64,000 nt of DNA from Alphaproteobacteria bacterium (GCA_018826515.1 JAHKAM010000055.1:1-64000); one strand, 5' to 3'. Positions 1-8,798 are shown, counted from the first letter of the stretch. Numbers and translations are program-made. Notes: generated by a model not told the origin, from the letters alone.

Positions 1-1
1 C

Positions 2-1753
2 GTCCGCGCCCCCGAGCCGCCCACGGCGAAGGCCCGCCGCGCCGCCGCCAAGGCGCCGCCCCGCGCCCGGCCGGCGTTGGAGCTCAACGACGGTCCCGAG
101 GTCCTCGATCCGTCACCGCCCCGGGAAACCCCCGCCCCCGCCCCGGCCCCGGCGCGCGGCGCGCCCGAGCCGAAGGTCGCGGCCGCCCGGGCGCCGAAGC
201 CGCGCCGCGAGGCCGACGACAGCCAGGTCGCCTTCGACTTCGCCCGCCCCTCGACCGGATTCGACCTGCCGCCCCTGTCCATGCTGACCAAGGCGCCCAA
301 GCGCGTGGCCTCGGTCGATGAGGAGGCGCTGAAACAGAACGCGAAGATGCTGGAGGGCGTGCTGCAGGAATTCGGCGTGCGCGGCGTGATCGACCAGATC
401 CGCCCCGGCCCGGTGGTCACCCTGTATGAGCTGGTGCCCGCCCCCGGGGTCAAGCACGGCCGGGTCGTGGCCCTGTCAGACGATATCGCCCGCTCGATGT
501 CGGCCCGCGCCTGCCGCATCTCGGTCGTGCCGGGCCGCAACGCCATCGGCATCGAACTGCCCAACGCCAAGCGCGAGACCGTCTATCTGCGCGACCTGCT
601 GGCCTCGACGGAGTACGACAAGCCGGCGCACCTGCTGCCGCTGGCGCTGGGCGAGACCATCGGCGGCGAGCCCTATGTCGCCGACCTGGCGCGCATGCCT
701 CACCTGCTGATTGCCGGCACCACCGGCTCGGGCAAGTCGGTGGGCGTCAACGCCATGATCCTTTCGATCCTGTACCGTCACTCGCCAGCCGAGTGCCGCT
801 TCATCATGATCGACCCCAAGATGCTGGAGCTGTCGGTCTATGACGGCATTCCGCACCTGCTGGCCCCCGTCGTCACCGATCCCAAGAAGGCGGTCGTCGC
901 GCTGAAATGGACCGTGCGAGAGATGGAGGACCGCTACCGGCGGATGTCCAAGCTCGGCGTGCGCAATATCGCCTCCTACAACGAGCGCGCCCGCGAGGCC
1001 GTGGCCAAGGGCGAGCATTTCGAACGCACCGTCCAGACCGGCTTCGACGAACAGGGCCGGCCCGTCTACGAGTCCGAGAAGATCCGCCCCGAACCCCTGC
1101 CCTTCCTCGTCGTCGTCATGGACGAGATGGCCGACCTGATGCTGGTCGCCGGCAAGGACGTCGAGGGCGCGGTGCAGCGGCTGGCGCAGATGGCCCGCGC
1201 CGCCGGCATCCACCTGATCATGGCCACCCAGCGGCCGTCCGTCGACGTCATCACCGGCACCATCAAGGCCAATTTCCCGACCCGGATCAGCTTCCAGGTC
1301 ACCTCCAAGATCGACAGCCGCACCATCCTCGGCGAACAGGGCGGCGAACAGCTGCTGGGTCAGGGCGACATGCTCTACATGGCCGGCGGCGGTCGCATCA
1401 CCCGCCTGCACGGCCCGTTCGTGACCGATCAGGAGGTCGACGAGGTCTGCAAACACCTGCGCGGCCAGGGCGAGCCCGACTATCTGGACCTGATCACCGA
1501 CGATCCGGACGGCGACGGCGACGCCGCCTTCGACGACGAGGGCGGCGGCGGCTCGGGCGATGACCTTTACGACCGGGCCGTGGCCGTGGTCACCCGCGAC
1601 CGCAAGGCCTCGACCAGCTACATCCAGCGCCGTCTGCAGATCGGCTACAACCGGGCCGCCTCCCTGATCGAGCGGATGGAGCAGGAAGGCGTGGTCAGCC
1701 CCGCCAACCACGCGGGCAAGCGCGACATCCTCGCCGGCCCGCCGCCGATGTAG
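2..1753 (+). CDS. ftsK: DNA translocase FtsK, 5' end outside the window
   Basis: Septum-located, ATP-driven DNA pump that clears and sorts chromosome termini during division. The frame is open from the window edge, so the N-terminal membrane domain lies upstream; about 583 residues are visible. They start with an Ala/Pro-rich linker, then the FtsK alpha/beta motor with Walker A GTTGSGKS near nt 715-738 and Walker B ([10 protein letters not shown]) near nt 1105-1135. The end (nt 1560-1740) is the winged-helix gamma domain that reads orienting sequences. A TTG at nt 77 is only an internal codon. The next gene starts 24 nt after the stop. The family assignment is certain; the true start cannot be seen. 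Confidence 0.96.
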   Translation, partial: VRAPEPPTAKARRAAAKAPPRARPALELNDGPEVLDPSPPRETPAPAPAPARGAPEPKVAAARAPKPRREADDSQVAFDFARPSTGFDLPPLSMLTKAPKRVASVDEEALKQNAKMLEGVLQEFGVRGVIDQIRPGPVVTLYELVPAPGVKHGRVVALSDDIARSMSARACRISVVPGRNAIGIELPNAKRETVYLRDLLASTEYDKPAHLLPLALGETIGGEPYVADLARMPHLLIAGTTGSGKSVGVNAMILSILYRHSPAECRFIMIDPKMLELSVYDGIPHLLAPVVTDPKKAVVALKWTVREMEDRYRRMSKLGVRNIASYNERAREAVAKGEHFERTVQTGFDEQGRPVYESEKIRPEPLPFLVVVMDEMADLMLVAGKDVEGAVQRLAQMARAAGIHLIMATQRPSVDVITGTIKANFPTRISFQVTSKIDSRTILGEQGGEQLLGQGDMLYMAGGGRITRLHGPFVTDQEVDEVCKHLRGQGEPDYLDLITDDPDGDGDAAFDDEGGGGSGDDLYDRAVAVVTRDRKASTSYIQRRLQIGYNRAASLIERMEQEGVVSPANHAGKRDILAGPPPM

Positions 1754-1776
1754 GCTGCCCTCCCCCGGAGACGCCG

Positions 1777-1926
1777 ATGACGAAACGCACCCGTATCCTG
1801 TTTCTCGTGTCGGGAATCGTCACGCTCGCCGCGGCGGTCTGGATCGCCGCCAACCTTTGGGGTCGCGAGATCAGCGACACGGACGAAACGGTCGAAATCG
1901 AGCTCATCGCCCCCACCGGATCCTGA
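1777..1926 (+). CDS. Small single-pass membrane protein, 49 aa
   Basis: I do not recognise this protein. It starts MTKRTRILFLVSG, has one hydrophobic segment at about residues 8-27, and ends in an acidic tail (ISDTDETVEIELIAPTGS), which predicts a short inner-membrane protein with its tail outside. A GGAG ribosome-binding sequence (nt 1767-1770) lies 6 nt before the ATG, and the gene begins 24 nt after ftsK, so it is probably co-transcribed. Codon third positions are GC-rich like its neighbours, which supports a real gene. No function can be assigned from sequence; a role near FtsK would be speculation. Confidence 0.6.
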   Translation: MTKRTRILFLVSGIVTLAAAVWIAANLWGREISDTDETVEIELIAPTGS

Positions 1927-2089
1927 CGACGGTTGCGGTCCGGCCGTCCGACAGCGGGATTTGGAACCTCCCAGCCTGAACAGGCCTTCATCGCAGCGCC
2001 GGAATATGGTCAGGCTCGCGTCATGCCCGCGCCATGCGTGACCCTCAAGACGGCATGATCAACAACCATCCCGAACGGGAGAAGACCCC

Positions 2090-2722
2090 ATGACCGTCTC
2101 ACGCCGCGCCTTTGCTTTCGGAACCGCCGCCATTGCGGCCGTCGCCGCCATGCCCGCCGCCGCCCAGTCCAGCCTTTCGGCAGAGGATCGCGCCGTCCTG
2201 GCCCAGGCCCAGGCCTATCTGCAGGGCCTCACCTCGGCCCGGGGCAATTTCGTCGAGACCACGGGCGCCAATCGCCGCGAAGGTCGCTTCTGGCTGCAGC
2301 GCCCGGGCAAGATGCGGTTCGAATACACCAACCCCTCGGGGCTGCTGGTGGTGTCGGACGGTTCGAACGTCAAACGCTACGATCCCCGCCTGAACGTCTT
2401 CCGCCAGGTCCCGCTGAGCGCCACCCCCCTGTCGACCTTCCTCGCCCGCAATGTGCGCTTCGACCAGGGCGTGCGGATCGACCGGGTGACCCGGATGTCT
2501 TCGGGCGCCTTCGCCATCACCGCGCGCGACGCCCGCCGTCCCGAGGAGGGGTCGGTCATCCTGTCCTTCGCGGGCAATCCCGTCCGGCTGCATGAATGGA
2601 CCATCCGCGACGCCCAGGGCGGCAGCACCCGGACCCAGCTGACCTCGCTGACGCCGGCGCCCAACCTGGCCGCGAGCCTGTTCCAGCTGCGCGATCCGAC
2701 GCGGCGTCCCGGCCGGACCTGA
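2090..2722 (+). CDS. lolA: Outer-membrane lipoprotein carrier LolA
   Basis: Periplasmic chaperone that takes mature lipoproteins from the LolCDE complex to the outer membrane. The 210 residues begin with a signal sequence cleaved around AAAQ (residue 25). It contains SRRAFAFG, a twin-arginine-like motif, which is unusual for LolA. The mature part has the LolA pattern: an N-terminal helix with GNFVETTG, then FWLQRPGKMRFEY, and a repeated beta-strand fold to residue 205. A GGGAGAAG sequence precedes the ATG. The ftsK-lolA-xth order is what I recall in Caulobacter relatives. The sequence after the stop holds a 6-bp hairpin (nt 2726-2742) without a clear T run. Confidence 0.88.
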   Translation: MTVSRRAFAFGTAAIAAVAAMPAAAQSSLSAEDRAVLAQAQAYLQGLTSARGNFVETTGANRREGRFWLQRPGKMRFEYTNPSGLLVVSDGSNVKRYDPRLNVFRQVPLSATPLSTFLARNVRFDQGVRIDRVTRMSSGAFAITARDARRPEEGSVILSFAGNPVRLHEWTIRDAQGGSTRTQLTSLTPAPNLAASLFQLRDPTRRPGRT

Positions 2723-2747
2723 TTTCGCTCGAGGGGCGAGCGAGTGT

Positions 2748-2889
2748 TTGACATTTTTCGCCGACCGTGGCACTTTCGTCACAGTTCGGCGGGAACGCTG
2801 ATCTGACCCGCTACGGATTTCATCCCCTTCCCGGCGGCGAGAGAGACGAACCTTTCCAGCGCCCGGTCGCCCCGACCGGGCGCTTTTTT
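2748..2889 (+). ncRNA. Candidate small RNA with its own promoter and terminator
   Basis: A consensus -35 element TTGACA (nt 2748-2753) is followed after 17 nt by a weak -10 (CACTTT, nt 2771-2776). About 110 nt further on is a textbook intrinsic terminator (stem nt 2859-2869 with 2873-2883, then six T). The stretch between contains no convincing reading frame: the only frame (nt 2767 onward, GTG start) runs through the terminator. The predicted transcript is nt ~2780-2889. I do not recognise the RNA family. It could also be the trailer of lolA read-through, since the weak -10 is the softest part of the case. Confidence 0.45.
2859..2889 (+). terminator. Intrinsic terminator upstream of xth
   Basis: A perfect 11-bp GC-rich stem (nt 2859-2869 with 2873-2883) with a CCC loop is followed by TTTTTT (nt 2884-2889). 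This is the strongest rho-independent terminator in the window. It would end the lolA transcript, the candidate small RNA, or both. Confidence 0.85.
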
Positions 2890-2914
2890 ATGGGCGACGA
2901 AGTCGCCCTTGGGC

Positions 2915-2953
2915 GCGCTGACGCTCGCGACGCGTCGCTCGCTGTTTGAGCGC
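2915..2953 (+). repeat. Half copy of a REP-like palindromic element
   Basis: This stretch (GCGCTGACGCTCGCGACGCG and onward to TTTGAGCGC) matches the left arm of the larger palindrome at nt 41265-41355 with few differences. Here the right arm is missing, so it cannot fold into the same long hairpin. It lies between the terminator and the xth start. Confidence 0.6.
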
Positions 2954-3033
2954 GGATCGTGCGCGAAGCGCCAGGGTCGGATCGGGTCGAAAAGGCGGAG
3001 CCTTTTGACCGCGGCCCCACTAAGAAGGCCCCC

Positions 3034-3828
3034 ATGCTTCGTATCGCCACCTGGAACATCAACTCCGTCCGCCTGCGTATCGACCAGGTCGCGCGTTTCG
3101 TCTCCGAAAGCGGGACCGACGTCCTGTGTCTGCAGGAGATCAAATGCCTGGAGGACCAGTTTCCCCGCGCCGCCTTCGAAGCGATGGGCCTGCCCCATCT
3201 GAAGATCGGCGGCCAGAAGGGCTGGCACGGGGTGGCCATCGCCAGCCGCAGGCCGATCACGGAGGCTCCCGCCCTCGATGTCTGCCGTGAACGCCACGCC
3301 CGCTGCGTCGGGGTGATGGTCGAGGGCGTCGAGGTGCAGAATTTCTACATCCCCGCCGGCGGCGACGTGGCCGACCGGGCGCTGAACCCGAAATTCGATC
3401 ACAAGATGGATTTCTACGAGCGGCTGACGGCAGAGATGACCCGGCGTGACAGACAGCGTCCGCTGGTGCTGGCCGGCGATTTCAACATCGCGCCGGGCGA
3501 GAACGACGTCTGGAACCACCGCTACATGTCGAAGATCGTCAGCCACACGCCGCTGGAGGTCGAGACCCTGCGTCGGCTGCAGGCCGCGGGCGGTTTCTGC
3601 GACGTCATCCGCGACCAGATCCCCGAGCCGCAGAAGCTGGCCAGCTGGTGGAGCTATCGCGCCGCCGACTTCCGCAAGTCCAACCGCGGCCTGCGCCTGG
3701 ACCATCTGTGGACCTCGCCCGGCCTGACGCCGGCGGTGACGCCCGGCAGCGCGCGCATCCACGATACGGTCCGCGAATGGACCCAGCCCAGCGACCACGC
3801 GCCGGTGACCATGGACCTGGCGATCTAG
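3034..3828 (+). CDS. xth: Exodeoxyribonuclease III (AP endonuclease)
   Basis: Mg-dependent enzyme of base-excision repair that cuts at abasic sites and removes 3' blocks. The 264 residues carry the exonuclease/endonuclease/phosphatase signatures: WNINSVR at the start, the metal-binding Glu in LQEIK (about residue 34), GDFNIAP near residue 150, and the catalytic SDHAPV at the end. The frame is open further upstream to nt 2959, but that part is repeat sequence, and the ATG at nt 3034 puts the conserved MLRIATWN at the N-terminus as in the family. The bacterial ExoA/Xth subfamily is clear. Confidence 0.93.
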   Translation: MLRIATWNINSVRLRIDQVARFVSESGTDVLCLQEIKCLEDQFPRAAFEAMGLPHLKIGGQKGWHGVAIASRRPITEAPALDVCRERHARCVGVMVEGVEVQNFYIPAGGDVADRALNPKFDHKMDFYERLTAEMTRRDRQRPLVLAGDFNIAPGENDVWNHRYMSKIVSHTPLEVETLRRLQAAGGFCDVIRDQIPEPQKLASWWSYRAADFRKSNRGLRLDHLWTSPGLTPAVTPGSARIHDTVREWTQPSDHAPVTMDLAI

Positions 3829-3836
3829 CCGGGCCT

Positions 3837-5135
3837 CTAGAAGGGGAAGAAGATCGGGATGGCGATCATCGCCGCCACCCAGGTGACGAGGTTCAGCGGC
3901 ACCCCGACGCGCACGAAATCCATGTAGCTGTAGCCGCCGATCTGGAAGACCAGCACATTGGTTTGATAGCCGAACGGCGTGGCGAAGGCGGCGGAGGCGG
4001 CCATCATCACCCCGACGAGGAAGGGGCGAGGATCCACGCCCAGACTGGCGGCGAGGGCGACGGCGACCGGCGTGATCAACACCGCCACGGCCGCGTTCGA
4101 GAGCAGCTCCGTCGCGAACAGGGTCACGCCATACAGGATGATCAGCGCGCCCAGCGGCCCCAGCGGTCGGATCGCGTCGATCAGCAATTCGGCGCCTTGG
4201 CCGGCGAGGCCGGTGATCTCGATCGCCAGACCGACCACCACCATGCCCGCGATCAGCAGCAACACCTCCGGCCTGAGCCCGGCATAGGCCTCGTCCGGGC
4301 TGATCACCCGGAGCAGGATCAACACCACCGCTCCGGCGAAGGCCGAAGCGGCGATCGGCGCGAAACCCAGACCAGCGGCGGCGATCACGATGACAAACAC
4401 GCCCAGGGCGATAAACGCCCGTTTGGCGTCGAACGGCCGGTCGGCGGCGGCGAACAGGGCGGCGTCGCCCAGCTGGCCGTCCCCGGTCTGTTTCTGGGGC
4501 TGGATCGTTCCCGGGGCGTCATCGGCGCGGTTCAGCAGCCGGGCGCCGACGAAATAGAGATAGAGGCCGCCGAACAGGGCGATGACCAGGGCGACGGGCG
4601 TGATTTCGAAGAGGGTGAACACCGGCTGGCCGGCGTTGCGCGCCATGTCGTTGACCAGGAGATTGGTCGAGGTCCCGATCAGGGTGCAGGCGCCGCCCAT
4701 GATGGAGACATAGCTGAGCGGGATCAGGAACCGCTTGGGCGACAGGTTCATCCCCAGCGCCACATCCTTCACCACCGGGGCCGCCAGCACGACGATCGGG
4801 GTGTTGTTGAGGAAGGCCGAGGCGCCGCCGCACAGGGCGATCACCAGCCACAGACCCGCGGCGCCAAGGCGGGCGCACAGCTTGCTCGCCTGACGGATCA
4901 ACAATCCCAGCAGGCCGGACAGCTCGATCGCATAGGCGATCACGAACAGGCTGGCCAGGGCAATGACGGCGGGGCTGGCGAAGGCGCCCTGGACCTCGAC
5001 GGGCCGGATCACGCCCAGCAGCAGCAGGGCCGCGGCGCCGGAAAGCGCGACGACGTCCGAGCGCAGCTTGCCGTGGATCAGCACCCCCACAACGGTGATG
5101 AGGACAACCAGGGCGGCTATCTGATCGAAATTCAT
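3837..5135 (-). CDS. SLC13-type anion/dicarboxylate permease
   Basis: Inner-membrane carrier of 432 residues with about 11-12 hydrophobic segments. Two motifs mark the SLC13/DASS superfamily: FLNNTPIVV in the first half with LIGTSTNLLVN after it, and the matching SNAAVAVLITP plus FGYQTNVLV in the second half, which form the paired hairpins that bind Na+ and substrate. It lacks the TrkA_C domains seen in longer members. The ATG at nt 5135 is preferred over an upstream TTG (nt 5171) because AGGA precedes it. The substrate cannot be told from sequence: dicarboxylates or sulfate are possible. It runs convergent to xth, 8 nt apart. Confidence 0.85.
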   Translation of the reverse strand: MNFDQIAALVVLITVVGVLIHGKLRSDVVALSGAAALLLLGVIRPVEVQGAFASPAVIALASLFVIAYAIELSGLLGLLIRQASKLCARLGAAGLWLVIALCGGASAFLNNTPIVVLAAPVVKDVALGMNLSPKRFLIPLSYVSIMGGACTLIGTSTNLLVNDMARNAGQPVFTLFEITPVALVIALFGGLYLYFVGARLLNRADDAPGTIQPQKQTGDGQLGDAALFAAADRPFDAKRAFIALGVFVIVIAAAGLGFAPIAASAFAGAVVLILLRVISPDEAYAGLRPEVLLLIAGMVVVGLAIEITGLAGQGAELLIDAIRPLGPLGALIILYGVTLFATELLSNAAVAVLITPVAVALAASLGVDPRPFLVGVMMAASAAFATPFGYQTNVLVFQIGGYSYMDFVRVGVPLNLVTWVAAMIAIPIFFPF

Positions 5136-5222
5136 ACTGTCCTGAAGACCCGTCGCCGCAAGCCGCGTCAATGGTCCTGACAGGAAATGCGACAGACGCC
5201 GGTTGTATGCTAGGGTTCTCGC

Positions 5223-6074
5223 ATGCCCGGTTTTTTCCGCAACGTCCCGCGTCCCCTCGTCATCCTGACAACCGCCGCCGCCGCCCTGCTGCTGGCCCAG
5301 TGCGATCGGGACCGACCCGAACCGATCGACGCGGAGCCCGTCGCCGTCGACCCGGCTCCCGCCGAACCCCCCAACATCGTCGTCCCGACGACCCTGACCC
5401 GCGCCAGCCTGCTTGCCGCCACCTCCCGCGCGGCCGCCGCCTACGCCACGGGGGAACAGATGGACGGCGCCGACGCCCTGGTCGGGCGTCAGTTCTCCAT
5501 CCGGATTCCGTTCGGTTGCAGCGGTCCCCAGCCGACCCAGGCGGAAGCCGCCGGCGACGGCCTGGCGCGCTGGTCCTGGGGCCCGGAGAACGAAACCATC
5601 CAGTTGAGCCTGACGCCCGGCGACTGGCTCAACACCGCGCTCATCGCCGGCGCGGGCGACTCAGACTGGGAGGCCGTCGAGGGCTTCTGGATTCCGCGTC
5701 CATGGCTGACCACGGGGAACTGCTCCACGGTGCGCGCCGATCCGCTGCAAAGCGGGGACGGCTCTCCCTCGCCCCAGACTGTGGGCCTCGCCGCCGTGTT
5801 CGGCCCCGACGACTCCCGCGTCGGACGACGTAACGGCCGGGCCTATGCCTTCACCATCCGTCCGACCGGGGATACGCCGCTGACGGCGCCGGCGGGCGGC
5901 TACCGGGTCGTGCTGGAAGGCCGGCTGGCCAGCTTCCCGGACGGGCGGGCGATCCGCTGCCGCGCGTCCAATCCGGATCAACGGCCGGTCTGCATCGCCG
6001 CGATCCGGCTGGATCGCGTCGGCTTCACCAATGCCGACGGCAGCGTCCTGCTCAGCGAGTGGCGGCCGGGCTGA
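5223..6074 (+). CDS. Exported protein of unknown function, 283 aa
   Basis: I do not recognise the family. The N-terminus has basic residues and a hydrophobic run (residues 12-26) ending LLAQC, which resembles a lipoprotein signal, though Gln before the Cys is atypical. A Pro/Ala/Glu-rich linker follows (residues 30-50), then a folded domain containing FSIRIPFGCSG, three further cysteines (GNC, RCR, VCI), and a last segment GYRVVLEGRLASFPDG. It is divergent from the permease and convergent with cenR, 0 nt from that gene's stop. A periplasmic or outer-membrane anchored location is likely. Confidence 0.8.
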   Translation: MPGFFRNVPRPLVILTTAAAALLLAQCDRDRPEPIDAEPVAVDPAPAEPPNIVVPTTLTRASLLAATSRAAAAYATGEQMDGADALVGRQFSIRIPFGCSGPQPTQAEAAGDGLARWSWGPENETIQLSLTPGDWLNTALIAGAGDSDWEAVEGFWIPRPWLTTGNCSTVRADPLQSGDGSPSPQTVGLAAVFGPDDSRVGRRNGRAYAFTIRPTGDTPLTAPAGGYRVVLEGRLASFPDGRAIRCRASNPDQRPVCIAAIRLDRVGFTNADGSVLLSEWRPG

Positions 6075-6761
6075 CTACGGCTGCAGGCGGTAGCCGCCGG
6101 CGTCGGTCAGCAGCAGTCGCGCCTGACCGGGCTCGGGCTCGATCTTCTGACGCAGGCGATAGATGTGGGTTTCCAGCGTGTGGGTGGTGACCCCGGCGTT
6201 GTAGCCCCAGACCTCGGTCAGCAACTCCTCGCGCGACACGGCCTTGGCCCCGGCGCGGTACAGGTATTTGAGAATATTGGTTTCTTTTTCCGTCAGCCGG
6301 ACCTTGCGGGTCTTGTCGTCAATCAGGACCTTGGACGCCGGGCGGAATTCATAGGGTCCGATGCGGAAGACGGCGTCCTCGGACTGTTCATGGCTGCGCA
6401 TATGGGCCCGGATGCGGGCCAGCAGGACGGCGAAGCGGAAGGGTTTGGTGACATAGTCATTGGCCCCCGACTCCAGCCCCAGCACGGTGTCTGAATCCGA
6501 CGCCTGGCCGGTCAGCATGATGATCGGGGTCGAGACCCCGTCCTTGCGCAGCAGGCGACAGGCCTCGCGGCCGTCCATGTCGGGCAGGTCCACGTCCAGC
6601 AGGATCAGGTCGGCGCGAACCTCGCGTCCCATCCGGACGCCCTCCGCGGCCGTGGAGGCCTGGACCGGCCGGAAGGCCTCGTGCAACGCCAGCTGCTCGG
6701 CCAGGGCCTCGCGCAGGTCGTCGTCGTCGTCGATGATCAGGATGGTCTTGGGCGTGGGCAT
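6075..6761 (-). CDS. cenR: OmpR-family response regulator CenR
   Basis: DNA-binding response regulator, 228 residues. The receiver domain has the acidic pocket (IIDDDDD, residues 9-15), the phosphoacceptor Asp56 in LLDVDLPDMDG and Lys106 in VTKPF. The C-terminal winged helix ends with THTLETHIYRLRQKIE. Sequence and position closely match my memory of Caulobacter CenR, which with the kinase CenK controls essential envelope functions; no kinase gene is adjacent here. The ATG at nt 6761 is used; the frame extends to a TTG at nt 6797 without a good ribosome site. The regulator class is certain; the symbol rests on recalled similarity and on neighbours. Confidence 0.85.
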   Translation of the reverse strand: MPTPKTILIIDDDDDLREALAEQLALHEAFRPVQASTAAEGVRMGREVRADLILLDVDLPDMDGREACRLLRKDGVSTPIIMLTGQASDSDTVLGLESGANDYVTKPFRFAVLLARIRAHMRSHEQSEDAVFRIGPYEFRPASKVLIDDKTRKVRLTEKETNILKYLYRAGAKAVSREELLTEVWGYNAGVTTHTLETHIYRLRQKIEPEPGQARLLLTDAGGYRLQP

Positions 6762-6823
6762 GGGTACCAGAATGGCGAGCGTCGCCCGATCCGCCAAGGG
6801 TTGGACTGAAAGCGGAGCGGTTT

Positions 6824-7543
6824 TCAGTCCATAGAGGGTGTTTCAGGGTGTTTTCGTTCCCCGAACAGCGACGAACCGACGCGGACATGGGTGGCGCCGA
6901 AGCGGATGGCGGTCTCAAAGTCGCCGCTCATCCCCATCGACAGGGTCGTGAGCCCGTGGCGTCGGGCGAGCTTTCGCAGCAGGGCGAAATGCGGCCCCGG
7001 CGCCTCTTCGGCCGGCGGAATGCACATCAGTCCCTCGACGACGAGGCCGGCAGCCCGGGCATGGTCGATCAACCCGCCGGTTTCGCCGGGCAGCACGCCC
7101 GCCTTCTGGGGCTCGGCGCCGGTGTTGACCTGGATCAGGACGTGGACGGGCTTGCCGGCGCGAAGGCCGGCCGCGGCGAGGGCATCGGCCAGTTTCGGTC
7201 GGTCGAGCGTTTCGATGACATCGAACAGGGCGACGGCATCCGCGGCCTTGTTCGACTGCAGCGGCCCTATCAGCCTGAGTTCGAGCCCCTCGACAACGGT
7301 ACGGCGGTCGCCCCAGCGGGTCTGCGCCTCCTGGACCCGGTTCTCACCGAAGACCCGCTGGCCTGCGGCGAGCGCGGCGTCGATGGCCTCGGGCGGCTGG
7401 GTCTTGGAGACGGCGGTCAGGCTCGCCTCGTCGTCGGACCGGCCGGAGGCGCGGCTGGCGGCGACGATGCGTCGGCGGATGTCGCCCAGCCGCGCGGCGA
7501 CGGCGCTGGACGGGGGAACGGGATCGGGAGAAGAGAAGGTCAT
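6824..7543 (-). CDS. yggS: YggS-family pyridoxal-phosphate homeostasis protein
   Basis: Cytosolic PLP-binding protein (PROSC/YggS/YBL036C family) that buffers free vitamin B6; no enzymatic activity is established for the family. The 239 residues show the PLP lysine in LTAVSKTQP (Lys47), FGENRVQEAQ, LIGPLQSNKA and the closing signature MGMSGDFETAIRFGATHVRVG. The usual length is 220-240. The chosen ATG (nt 7541-7543) overlaps the ATG of the divergent ThiE-like gene, so each leader lies inside the other gene; the frame continues to a TTG at nt 7606. Confidence 0.93.
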   Translation of the reverse strand: MTFSSPDPVPPSSAVAARLGDIRRRIVAASRASGRSDDEASLTAVSKTQPPEAIDAALAAGQRVFGENRVQEAQTRWGDRRTVVEGLELRLIGPLQSNKAADAVALFDVIETLDRPKLADALAAAGLRAGKPVHVLIQVNTGAEPQKAGVLPGETGGLIDHARAAGLVVEGLMCIPPAEEAPGPHFALLRKLARRHGLTTLSMGMSGDFETAIRFGATHVRVGSSLFGERKHPETPSMD

Positions 7544-8192
7544 GAACCGGGCGGACGCCGAAATCCTGTGGGAAGTGGCCAGCGTCCTCGCACGGGACGC
7601 GGCCAAAGTCAGCCGGACCCGTGGCCGCTCCGACCGGGGCCTGCCCCCGATGCTGTTCTTTACCGACCCGGACCGGACCCCTCGGCCATGGGAGACCGCA
7701 GCGCGGCTGCCGATCGGCGCGGGCGTTGTCTTCCGTCACTTCGGCCGGGCGGACGGGCGTGAAACGGGATTGCGCCTGCGCGACGCCACGCGGGACCGGG
7801 GCGGCCTGCTGCTGATCGGACTGGACGCCGAACTGGGCGAGACGGTCGGGGCCGATGGCGTGCATCTGCCCGAGCGGGCATTGGGTCAGGCCGCCGCGAT
7901 CCGGTCCGCCCGGCCGGACTGGCGGATCACCGGCGCGGCGCACGCCCGGACCGCTCTGGATGCGGCCGATCTGGACGCCCTTGTCGTGTCGCCGGTCTTT
8001 CCGGCCGGCGGCGCTTCGGCGGATCGACCGGCGCTGGGCCTACCGACCCTCACCGACTGGACCGGGATGGCGCGCCGTCCCCTCTATGCCCTCGGCGGGA
8101 TCCACGGCGGAAACGCGCGCGGCCTCATCGGCTCGGGCGCGTGCGGAATTGCGGGGGTTTCGGCGATCCGGGCGGCGTTCGGGCCGGACTAG
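7542..8192 (+). CDS. Thiamine-phosphate synthase-like (ThiE/TenI) protein
   Basis: A 216-residue TIM-barrel protein of the TMP-synthase/TenI family. Supporting motifs are LFFTDPDRTPRP at the N-terminus, a central GADGVHLPE, VVSPVFP (phosphate-binding region) and YALGGIHGGNA near the end. ThiE joins the pyrimidine and thiazole halves of thiamine; TenI members are related but not always catalytic, and key ThiE residues are not all clear here. GAGAAGG precedes the ATG. No thi genes are adjacent. The start codon overlaps that of yggS on the opposite strand in a shared CATG. Confidence 0.78.
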   Translation: MNRADAEILWEVASVLARDAAKVSRTRGRSDRGLPPMLFFTDPDRTPRPWETAARLPIGAGVVFRHFGRADGRETGLRLRDATRDRGGLLLIGLDAELGETVGADGVHLPERALGQAAAIRSARPDWRITGAAHARTALDAADLDALVVSPVFPAGGASADRPALGLPTLTDWTGMARRPLYALGGIHGGNARGLIGSGACGIAGVSAIRAAFGPD

Positions 8193-8605
8193 AAGCGGAA
8201 GATCGATTCCAGCCGGAAGCGCGGCGCGGTCCGGCGGTCGGTCTGCGGCGCGCGGGCCGGATCGCTCTCGGGCTCGGCCAGACCGGCCGCGGCGCCGACC
8301 CGGAGGCGCGGATTGACCCGATAGTAGGCGCCGGCCTCGACATCCCCGAGATCGCTCTCTCGGCCGACCGGCTGACTGAGGTTCAGATCCAGGCCCCAGC
8401 GGCCGCGCTCGGTGAAACGCAGGCGCGACGAGCCGGGCTGGGCCGCGGCGGCGCGGGCGGCCTGGGCGTCGGAGAGGGAGACGGCGGGCGCACGGGCGCG
8501 GGCCCCGGCGGCCTGGGCCGAGGCGACGTCGGCCATGGCCAGAAGGGCAAGCCCCCCGGCCAGTCCGGCGATCAGAGCGCCCGTCTTGCGCGTCGTTCGG
8601 CGCAT
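8189..8605 (-). CDS. ntrZ: NtrZ-like periplasmic regulatory protein
   Basis: A 138-residue exported protein: a basic start, a hydrophobic run and cleavage near ASAQA (about residue 31). The mature C-terminal half has DVEAGAYYRVNPRLRVG and ends RFRLESIFRF, the pattern I recall for the NtrZ family, which in Caulobacter acts in the periplasm on the sensor kinase NtrY. The position next to the DUF3576-leuS genes agrees with the Caulobacter locus as I remember it. The stop overlaps the stop region of the ThiE-like gene (convergent). Neither ntrY nor ntrX is in the window. Confidence 0.75.
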   Translation of the reverse strand: MRRTTRKTGALIAGLAGGLALLAMADVASAQAAGARARAPAVSLSDAQAARAAAAQPGSSRLRFTERGRWGLDLNLSQPVGRESDLGDVEAGAYYRVNPRLRVGAAAGLAEPESDPARAPQTDRRTAPRFRLESIFRF

Positions 8606-8798
8606 ATCCTGCCCTTCACCTCACGACGGAATACATCGTGATCACCAACAGATAGACACCGCTGGCCAGCCCGGTCAACGGAACGGGGATGCCCCGACCC
8701 GGTTCCATGCGACTCTGAAAGACTCCTGTGGCGCGAGCGTCACGGGCCCGGCGGTCCCCCCGCACGACCGCCGGTCGCGTGTTCGAATGCGCTTCGCC

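Noticed and set aside
2767-2949. 60-codon frame after lolA
   Set aside because: It starts with GTG without a ribosome site and runs through a strong terminator and a repeat.
8775-8795. T-loop-like GTTCGAATG suggesting a tRNA
   Set aside because: No acceptor, D or anticodon stem can be folded around it.
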